Positions 1 through 5,087 of a stretch of 5,087 bases of DNA are shown one piece after another. This stretch comes from Candidatus Neomicrothrix sp. UBA814. GTDB lineage: Bacteria; Actinomycetota; Acidimicrobiia; Acidimicrobiales; Poriferisodalaceae. The position numbers were made by a program, and so were the translations under genes. Positions within the stretch are counted from its first letter, which is position 1; the number at the start of each line of letters is the position of its first letter. The notes beneath the pieces are model-generated. The model was not told where the DNA came from. It saw nothing but the letters and a program-made list of their open reading frames with translations, and did no database searches. The DNA is taken from the NCBI GenBank assembly GCA_002296525.1, contig DBIA01000035.1, positions 234,667-239,753 of the forward strand. The letters run 5' to 3'.

Positions 1-1448
1 CCCCCGCCGGTACCGCACTTCAGCACATTCGCTTGGGTGCCGCACTCGACAATTTGGGAATCGCCATAGATATTGGTTCAACTACCGTCGCTGGTCACCT
101 TCTAGATCTCAGCACCGGCGAAGTGCTGCACAGCGCTGGTTCAATGAATCAGCAGATCCGGCTCGGCGAGGACCTCATGAGTCGCGTGAGCTACGTCATG
201 ATGAACGGCGATGGCGCCCTGAACCTTCGGTCATTGGCCCGAGATACGGTTGGAAAGCTAGTTGTTGAGTTAGTAGAGGAAGCGGCATGCTCGTTGTCAG
301 ATATCACTGAAATAGTGTTCGTAGGCAATCCGATAATGCATCACTCGTTCCTCGGATTTGATGTTGTGCCTCTTGGGCAAATGCCGTTTGATTTAGCGAC
401 AGAATCAGCAGTGGAGCTACCGGCAGTTGATCTTGAGCTTCCGGCCCCAATGGCCTCGACCTACTTCGCTCCTTGCATCGCCGGGCACGTAGGCGCAGAT
501 GCCGCCGCAGCAATCCTGGGTGAGGGCACCGCCTCATCGCGTCGACGACAACTCCTGGTAGATGTCGGGACCAACGCCGAAATCGTGTACGGCAACGCAG
601 ATCGAATTTTGGCAGCTTCAAGTCCGACTGGCCCCGCATTCGAGGGCGCTCAGATTTCTCATGGCCAACGCGCTACAGCAGGTGCCATTGAACGAGTGCG
701 CATCGATCGGGAAACTTTTGAGCCTACGTTCAAAGTGATTGGTTGTGAGTATTGGTCCGATGATCCTCGATTTGTCGACGCGGTGAAAACGTCAGGGGTC
801 ACCGGCATTTGCGGCTCCGGGATAATTGAGGTTATCGGTGAACTTTTTCTGAGTGGCTTAATGGCTGCTGACGGCACTGTGCTCGATAACAGAACGTTGA
901 CTCGGCGCATTATTGAGGACAACCGCACCTTCTCGTTCGTGTTGTATGAAGGTCTGGAAGCCGACAGGGAACACACAATCGTCGTTACCCAGAAAGACGT
1001 TCGAGCGATTCAGCTTGCGAAAGCGGCCCTCCGAGCAGGCATAGACCTTCTCCTAGAACACGATGACGAAAGTTCACCTGAAGAGATCCGTCTAGCCGGT
1101 GCCTTTGGGTCGCAAATTGATCCGCTCTACGCGATGGTTCTAGGTCTTATCCCCGACTGCGCCCTGGATGAAGTACGAGCGGTTGGAAATGCAGCTGGTG
1201 GCGGTGCAGCCCGCCTTCTTCTCTCGCTAGATGAAAGAGACCGTATCGAGCAGATAGTTCAAAACGTGGAAAAGATCGAAACTGCTACCGAGCCGCGATT
1301 TCAGGAACTCTTCGTGGAAGCGATGGCCTTTCCTCACGCGACAGCGGCGACCCCAAATCTAGCCAAAGCAGTGGAACTGCCGATCTCTCGTCTAGCGTCT
1401 ACATCAGGCCGCCGAAGTTCTAGACGCCGCGGCCGGCGAAAGGATTAG
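1..1448 (+). CDS. RACE-type (DUF4445/ASKHA) reductive activator of corrinoid enzymes, 5'-partial
   Basis: Proteins of this family use ATP and an iron-sulfur cluster to reduce the corrinoid cofactor of methyltransferase systems from inactive Co(II) to Co(I), in the cytoplasm. The reading frame is open from base 3 without a stop, and a TTG at 33 lies inside conserved sequence, so the true start is outside the window. Visible ASKHA motifs are a phosphate-1 loop (GIAIDIGSTT, about 57-86), VGNPIMHHSFLG (about 321-356), GPAFEGAQISHGQRA (about 630-674), a phosphate-2 loop (DVGTNAEIV, 561-587), GICGSGI (804-824), LAGAFGSQIDP (1092-1124) and VGNAAGGGAA (1182-1211). The C terminus has no cysteine cluster, which fits the RACo-like type with an N-terminal 2Fe-2S domain rather than the RamA type with C-terminal clusters. 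That N-terminal domain would be encoded upstream and is not seen. The last 14 residues are mostly Arg and Ser. The stop is TAG, 4 bases before the next gene. The family call is firm; the partner corrinoid protein is inferred. Confidence 0.93.
   Translation, partial: PAGTALQHIRLGAALDNLGIAIDIGSTTVAGHLLDLSTGEVLHSAGSMNQQIRLGEDLMSRVSYVMMNGDGALNLRSLARDTVGKLVVELVEEAACSLSDITEIVFVGNPIMHHSFLGFDVVPLGQMPFDLATESAVELPAVDLELPAPMASTYFAPCIAGHVGADAAAAILGEGTASSRRRQLLVDVGTNAEIVYGNADRILAASSPTGPAFEGAQISHGQRATAGAIERVRIDRETFEPTFKVIGCEYWSDDPRFVDAVKTSGVTGICGSGIIEVIGELFLSGLMAADGTVLDNRTLTRRIIEDNRTFSFVLYEGLEADREHTIVVTQKDVRAIQLAKAALRAGIDLLLEHDDESSPEEIRLAGAFGSQIDPLYAMVLGLIPDCALDEVRAVGNAAGGGAARLLLSLDERDRIEQIVQNVEKIETATEPRFQELFVEAMAFPHATAATPNLAKAVELPISRLASTSGRRSSRRRGRRKD
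1440..1444 (+). promoter_or_regulatory. Ribosome binding site of the MttB-family gene
   Basis: AAGGA (within GAAAGGA, 1438-1444) lies 8 bases before the GTG at 1453 and inside the last codons of the upstream activator gene. It supports the GTG over the next in-frame start, an ATG at 1495, and suggests that the two genes are co-transcribed and translationally coupled. Confidence 0.8.
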
Positions 1449-1452
1449 TCCA

Positions 1453-2979
1453 GTGGCTAGCCGCAGATCAGGTGGAAGAAGTGCTCGTCGAGCGATGCGC
1501 GAGGACCGCGTTCAGGTTGGAAAACCTTTTCTGGAACGGAAACTCGAACCAGTCGAGGTGCTCGATGAAGAAGGTCTCAAGCAAATAGAGGCAAATGCGG
1601 AAATCATCCTGAGCGAGATTGGTATTGCATTTCAGGATTTCCCAGAGGCTTTGGATCTCTGGAGGGCTGCCGGAGCTGAGGTCCAAGGCGAGTTAGTCAA
1701 GTTTCCGCCGGGTCTCTGTCGCTCCTTGGTCCAGAATTCTGCCCCATCCGAATTTACACAGACTGCCCGAAATCCCAGCCGCTCGGTCCATATAGGGGGC
1801 AAGAGCACGGTGTTCGCCCCCAATTATGGTTCGCCTTTCATTACCGACCTTGATAATGGCCGTCGTTACGCCACTCTCGAAGACTTCGAAAACGTTGTCA
1901 AACTGACCTACCAACTTCCCTATCTACACCACAGCGGCGGTACGGTCGTCGAACCAGTCGACATAGCAGTTAACAAGCGGCATCTTGACATGGTCTACTC
2001 GCACCTCAAATACAGTGATAAGCCGCTCATGGGTTCGGTCACCGCGCCGGAGCGAGCCGTCGACTCAATTGAGCTATGTCGGCTCGCCTTCGGTGGAGAC
2101 TTAGAGGACCGGACCGTCCTTACTAACTTGATTAATGCATCCTCGCCCCTCCGGTGGGACGCGACCATGTTGGGCGCGGCCAAGGTGTATGCAGAGCACA
2201 ATCAGGCCTGTATCATTTCTCCGTTCATATTGGCTGGCGCCATGTCTCCGGTTACCGTTGCTGGCCTTGCTGCACAGGCGCTCGCTGAGGCACTGTCGGG
2301 TATGGCCTTTTGTCAATTGGTTCGTCCCGGCGCTCCCGTAATTTTCGGAACTTTCGCCTCCTCGATGTCGATGGCAACCGGTGCGCCAACCTTTGGTACG
2401 CCCGAAGGCGGGCTGGCGATATACGTGATGGCTGCCCTGGCTCGCCGTGTCGGGGTCCCGTTTCGATCGGGTGGAATGCTCACATCATCAAAATCTCCCG
2501 ATGCGCAGGCGGCTTACGAATCGTTGGCCACACTTCTTCCGACTATGCAAGCTGGCGTTCATTTTGTCCTTCACGCTGCAGGGTGGATCGAAGGAGGACT
2601 CGCCCTCAGCTATGAAAAGCTGATTCTTGACGCTGATCAGTTGGGAATGATGGAGGTCTACGCAAACGGTGTTGATATGAGCGAGAACGGTCAAGCTCTT
2701 GACGCGTTTCGCACCAACACGCACGGCGATCACTTTCTTGGCAACGCTCACACCTTGGAGAATTTCGAATCTGCGTTTTACAGGTCGACGACAGCGGACA
2801 GCAATAGTTATGAGCAATGGACGGACGAAGGCAAATTGACGTCGGCTCAACGTGCCAACGCGACTTGGAAGCAAATGCTCAGCGACTATAACGAACCTGA
2901 CCTCGACGAGGACGCGGACCAGGCGATGCGGGAGTACGTGGCAAGACGAAAAGACGAAGAGCCCGACGAGATCGGTTAG
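1453..2979 (+). CDS. MttB-superfamily trimethylamine/betaine:corrinoid methyltransferase, non-pyrrolysine type
   Basis: This family (COG5598, TIM-barrel fold, cytoplasmic) moves a methyl group from a methylamine or quaternary amine to the Co(I) corrinoid of a small partner protein. The 508-residue length is close to the family's usual size. Recognisable conserved blocks are SDKPLMGS (residues 188-195), GAPTFGTPEGG (310-320), RSGGMLTSSKSPDAQ (338-352), DADQLGMM ending at 400, SENGQALDA (410-418), DHFLGNAHT (426-434) and AFYRSTTADSNSYEQW (441-456). The frame has no internal TAG, so it lacks the pyrrolysine of true trimethylamine methyltransferases; characterised non-pyrrolysine members act on substrates such as glycine betaine (MtgB), proline betaine or carnitine. 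The start is GTG with a good ribosome binding site, and the Arg/Gly/Ser-rich N terminus beginning ASRRSGGR is, from memory, typical of alphaproteobacterial members. It sits 4 bases after the activator gene, as expected of an operon. The nearby BetA makes glycine betaine a reasonable substrate guess, but the sequence does not prove it. Confidence 0.93.
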   Translation: MASRRSGGRSARRAMREDRVQVGKPFLERKLEPVEVLDEEGLKQIEANAEIILSEIGIAFQDFPEALDLWRAAGAEVQGELVKFPPGLCRSLVQNSAPSEFTQTARNPSRSVHIGGKSTVFAPNYGSPFITDLDNGRRYATLEDFENVVKLTYQLPYLHHSGGTVVEPVDIAVNKRHLDMVYSHLKYSDKPLMGSVTAPERAVDSIELCRLAFGGDLEDRTVLTNLINASSPLRWDATMLGAAKVYAEHNQACIISPFILAGAMSPVTVAGLAAQALAEALSGMAFCQLVRPGAPVIFGTFASSMSMATGAPTFGTPEGGLAIYVMAALARRVGVPFRSGGMLTSSKSPDAQAAYESLATLLPTMQAGVHFVLHAAGWIEGGLALSYEKLILDADQLGMMEVYANGVDMSENGQALDAFRTNTHGDHFLGNAHTLENFESAFYRSTTADSNSYEQWTDEGKLTSAQRANATWKQMLSDYNEPDLDEDADQAMREYVARRKDEEPDEIG

Positions 2980-3807
2980 CTATCCAGCCACTACAGCGAT
3001 GGTTCCTATTACAGCAAAGAGAATCCCGATTGCTTGCCATTTCGTAACCTCGTCCCGGTAGACGACGTTGCCAACGGCAACGGTAAAAATGGGAAAGATC
3101 GCGACTGCGGTGACGGTTGCTAAAGGGTCGAATCGTAGGCCTTGGAATAAGGCCACACTTGCTGCCCCGGCACATACGCCAGCTAAGACCCCTGCAGCTC
3201 GGGTCCCGCGTGGAGGAAACGTGTGCGCCCTTGCGGCTAAGGCGACCGGAACCATTACTAGGTAAGCAGCAGCTCGTTGGCCAGCGATAGCGATGGGGCC
3301 AGCCGCAGATTCGATGTCTAACAACACCGCTTGACCGACCCCGTAACCAATGCCTGATAAGAGCCCCCATTTAAGCGCTGCTGCAATACCACTTTCACGG
3401 AGTGCTTCCTGCGCGGCGAATAGGAGGCCCATTAGAGCGATTAAGACCCCAATGCTCGAAAGTAAGGAAACATCGAGCCGCCGTGTAAGCGCCCAAAAGA
3501 ATGGGATAAGCACGGAAAGCACGGCAGCAACCGGAGCGACCACGGCCGATGAAGCTCGACTGAGTCCCAAGTAGTAGCAACAGAGCCCTGTTGCAAAGCC
3601 GACACCGGACACGGCGCCCAGTGCGATAGCTGGCGAACGTAGATCACCGGACCAAATAAATAGCGCTCCGAGTACCGACAGCGCGGCAAAGAGCTGAAGC
3701 GTTAAAGCTGTCGTGACCGGAGAGGAGCGGGGTGTAATTCGTCGTCCGAACAGATCGGATAGGCCTATCAAAGCTGCTGCGAACAGCCCAAGAGCGGCTC
3801 CAATCAT
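2980..3807 (-). CDS. EamA-domain DMT-superfamily transporter
   Basis: This is a probable inner-membrane carrier of the drug/metabolite transporter superfamily; members move amino acids, sugars, nucleobases or other small metabolites, and the substrate here cannot be read from the sequence. The 275 residues fall into about ten hydrophobic segments (roughly 1-20, 32-52, 58-80, 86-107, 113-131, 142-163, 168-192, 202-223, 228-249 and 256-274), giving the usual two five-helix EamA repeats. YYLGLSRASSAVVAPVAA (78-95) and LFQGLRFDPLATVTAV (220-235) are the equivalent helix 3/4 junctions of the two halves, and RDE (251-253) before the last helix matches the conserved acidic position there. The ATG at 3805-3807 has AGGGA 9 bases upstream. 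The stop (TAG, 2980-2982 in complement) directly abuts the stop of the methyltransferase gene. It is divergent from the BetA gene and may share control with it. It could serve uptake or efflux of a methylated amine or a product, which is inference from position only. Confidence 0.9.
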   Translation of the reverse strand: MIGAALGLFAAALIGLSDLFGRRITPRSSPVTTALTLQLFAALSVLGALFIWSGDLRSPAIALGAVSGVGFATGLCCYYLGLSRASSAVVAPVAAVLSVLIPFFWALTRRLDVSLLSSIGVLIALMGLLFAAQEALRESGIAAALKWGLLSGIGYGVGQAVLLDIESAAGPIAIAGQRAAAYLVMVPVALAARAHTFPPRGTRAAGVLAGVCAGAASVALFQGLRFDPLATVTAVAIFPIFTVAVGNVVYRDEVTKWQAIGILFAVIGTIAVVAG

Positions 3808-3816
3808 ATGTGTGCG

Positions 3817-3821
3817 TCCCT
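3817..3821 (-). promoter_or_regulatory. Ribosome binding site of the DMT transporter gene
   Basis: Read on the - strand this is AGGGA, 9 bases before the ATG whose first base is 3807. It supports that start, which also coincides with the beginning of the first membrane helix. Confidence 0.6.
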
Positions 3822-3842
3822 GTTATCCACTTCTGCGAGGAT

Positions 3843-3854
3843 ACGCTGCAGCGT
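3843..3854. promoter_or_regulatory. Exact 12-bp palindrome, candidate operator
   Basis: ACGCTGCAGCGT is its own reverse complement over all 12 bases. It lies 36 bases from the transporter start and 59 bases from the BetA start, a plausible place for a dimeric repressor to control both genes. The symmetry is seen directly; the function is inferred, and no known binding consensus was recognised. Confidence 0.35.
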
Positions 3855-3899
3855 GACCAACGGCGCATGAATGCAGACTGTGCTTGGCCGGCAAGCCGC

Positions 3900-3904
3900 G
3901 AAAG
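3900..3904 (+). promoter_or_regulatory. Weak ribosome binding site of the BetA gene
   Basis: GAAAG ends 8 bases before the ATG at 3913. The match is weak, but the alternative in-frame ATG at 3871 has no purine-rich site before it, so this helps decide the start. Confidence 0.4.
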
Positions 3905-3912
3905 TAGTTGAG

Positions 3913-5087
3913 ATGTACGATTTCATAATTTTGGGTGGCGGGTCGGCTGGCTGTGCACTTGCAAACCGGTTGACCGAGGACCCAGCCACCAAAGTCCTTC
4001 TCCTGGAAGCAGGCCGACCCGATTATTTCTGGGATTTGTTCATTCACATGCCGGCTGGTTTCTCGTTTCCGATCGGGTCTCGTTTTTACGACTGGATGTA
4101 CGAAACAGAGCCGGAGCCTCATCTAGGCCAGAGGAGAGTCTTCCATGCGCGCGGGAAGGTTCTGGGTGGTAGTTCGAGCATAAATGGAATGATCTTCCAA
4201 AGAGGAAACCCGCTTGATATGGAGGCCTGGGCGGCCAGCCCCGGAATGGACACATGGAGCTATGCCCACACGTTGCCCTACTTTAAGAAACTCGAAAGCT
4301 GTATGGCCGGTGGTGATCAATGGCGCGGCGACGAAGGCCCGTTAAAGCTGGAGCGAGGGCCTGCGAATGGTGAGCTATTCGAATCGTTCTTCCGTGCTTG
4401 CGAAGAGGCGGGGCATGACCTCACAACTGATGTAAACGGGTTCCGTCAAGAGGGATTCGCCGCGTTTGATCGAAACGTCTACCGGGGTCGTCGCTTGAGC
4501 GCTGCTCGTGCGTATCTTCATCCTGTTCTCAAACGGCAGAATTTGACGGTCCGCACCCGGAGTCACGTAGAACGTTTAGTAATCCAGGACGGAAAAGTTG
4601 TTGGTGTCGAGGCGCGATTGGGGTCAGTCTTAGCAGGTCGCAGTAAAGCAACTAAATACCTCGGCGAAACGGTGGTGTGTTGTGCGGGCGCGATTAACAC
4701 ACCGCACCTGCTGCAATTGAGTGGAATAGGACCGATGCGTGTCCTGGAGTCGGCGGGGGTCATGGTTCATCACGAATTGCCAGGTGTCGGTGAGAATCTT
4801 CAGGACCATCTCGAGGTGTACGTTCAACACGCAGCCAGCAAACCAATCACTCAGCAGCCCCACCTCGCAAGGTGGCGACGCCCTTGGATCGGGCTGCAAT
4901 GGTTGCTGCGACGTGGTCCCGCCGCAACAAACCATTTCGAAGCAGGTGGCTTCGTTCGTTCATCTAGGCACGTTACGTACCCAAATGTCATGATTCACTT
5001 CCTTCCGTTGGCGGTTCGATACGACGGCACAGTCGCAGAAGCGCCTCATGGCTTTCAACTTCATGTTGGTCCTATGAACGCCCGTTC
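3913..5087 (+). CDS. betA: Choline dehydrogenase-like GMC flavoprotein oxidoreductase, 3'-partial
   Basis: BetA is an FAD-dependent, usually membrane-associated dehydrogenase that oxidises choline to betaine aldehyde and onward to glycine betaine. The 391 residues in the window contain the FAD-binding Rossmann motif GGGSAG (8-13) with the ribose-binding Glu at 32 in LLLEAG, GMC signature 1 (GKVLGGSSSINGM, 81-93) and GMC signature 2 (GAINTPHLLQLSGIG, 259-273). Blocks that look BetA-specific from memory of the E. coli protein include YETEPEP (63-69), ELPGVGENLQDHLE (288-301), NHFEAGGF (340-347) and HVGPM (384-388). The family is about 550 residues long, so roughly 160 residues, including the C-terminal catalytic His and its partner, lie beyond the right edge. 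The ATG at 3913 places MYDFIILGGG at the usual family N terminus; in-frame ATG 3871 and GTG 3880 would add up to 14 residues without support. Related GMC alcohol dehydrogenases are the main alternative, so the exact substrate is less certain than the family. Confidence 0.9.
   Translation, partial: MYDFIILGGGSAGCALANRLTEDPATKVLLLEAGRPDYFWDLFIHMPAGFSFPIGSRFYDWMYETEPEPHLGQRRVFHARGKVLGGSSSINGMIFQRGNPLDMEAWAASPGMDTWSYAHTLPYFKKLESCMAGGDQWRGDEGPLKLERGPANGELFESFFRACEEAGHDLTTDVNGFRQEGFAAFDRNVYRGRRLSAARAYLHPVLKRQNLTVRTRSHVERLVIQDGKVVGVEARLGSVLAGRSKATKYLGETVVCCAGAINTPHLLQLSGIGPMRVLESAGVMVHHELPGVGENLQDHLEVYVQHAASKPITQQPHLARWRRPWIGLQWLLRRGPAATNHFEAGGFVRSSRHVTYPNVMIHFLPLAVRYDGTVAEAPHGFQLHVGPMNAR

Larger units (their letters stand above)
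3808..3912. promoter_or_regulatory. Divergent intergenic region between the DMT transporter and BetA genes
   Basis: These 105 bases separate two genes reading outward, so promoters for both should lie here. I could not find a convincing -35/-10 pair on either strand. Two symmetric elements are visible: an exact 12-bp palindrome at 3843-3854 and GCTTG-N5-CAAGC at 3882-3896. In BetI-controlled loci the regulator binds near betA, but no regulator gene is in this window. Confidence 0.6.

Noticed and set aside
33..35. TTG as the start of the activator gene
   Set aside because: The frame stays open to the left edge, the TTG has no ribosome binding site, and the family normally carries an N-terminal iron-sulfur domain before this point, so the gene begins outside the window.
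2488..2874. 128-codon antisense open frame within the methyltransferase gene
   Set aside because: It lies entirely opposite strongly conserved coding sequence and its product resembles no known family.
2955..2976. Possible terminator hairpin CCGA-N5-TCGG near the end of the methyltransferase gene
   Set aside because: The stem is only 4 bp and no T-run follows it.
2977..2979. TAG of the methyltransferase gene as a read-through pyrrolysine codon
   Set aside because: The protein already reaches full family length and a typical charged C terminus before it, and the following bases belong to the convergent transporter gene.
2879..3370. 163-codon open frame on the - strand overlapping the transporter and methyltransferase ends
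   Set aside because: Its translation is rich in Arg, Ser, Cys and Pro with no recognisable motif, and it is an out-of-frame shadow of the transporter gene.
3822..3830. TTATCCACT resembles a DnaA box (TTATNCACA)
   Set aside because: It is a single copy with one mismatch, with no AT-rich region or neighbouring boxes, so chance is the better explanation.

Overview
The window holds parts or all of four protein genes and almost no non-coding DNA. The first two, on the + strand, form a tight pair: the 3' part of a RACE-type (DUF4445/ASKHA) reductive activator of corrinoid enzymes (1-1448, start outside the window), then a complete MttB-superfamily methylamine/betaine:corrinoid methyltransferase (1453-2979). 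A 10-helix EamA/DMT transporter follows tail to tail on the - strand (2980-3807). After a 105-bp divergent intergenic region (3808-3912), a choline dehydrogenase-like GMC flavoprotein, BetA, runs off the right edge (3913-5087).

The organism is probably a proteobacterium, most likely an alphaproteobacterium of a marine or rhizosphere type. This rests on recalled family resemblance: the Arg/Gly/Ser-rich MttB N terminus and the RACE-MttB gene order look like those of rhizobial and marine alphaproteobacterial quaternary-amine loci, and BetA closely resembles the proteobacterial enzyme. The DNA is moderately GC-rich by eye. No search could be run, so the taxon is tentative.

A working model is as follows. 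BetA oxidises choline towards betaine aldehyde and glycine betaine. The MttB homologue moves a methyl group from a quaternary amine, possibly glycine betaine, to a corrinoid protein. RACE re-reduces the corrinoid from inactive Co(II) to Co(I). The corrinoid protein and the methylcorrinoid:tetrahydrofolate methyltransferase that this pathway needs are not in the window and may lie upstream of position 1. The DMT protein could move a pathway substrate or product, but nothing in its sequence names one.

No tRNA, rRNA, CRISPR array, insertion sequence or convincing intrinsic terminator was seen. The window looks like an ordinary but incompletely characterised catabolic locus. The points most worth checking are the actual substrate of the non-pyrrolysine MttB homologue, the exact 12-bp palindrome between the divergent genes, and the transporter's role.
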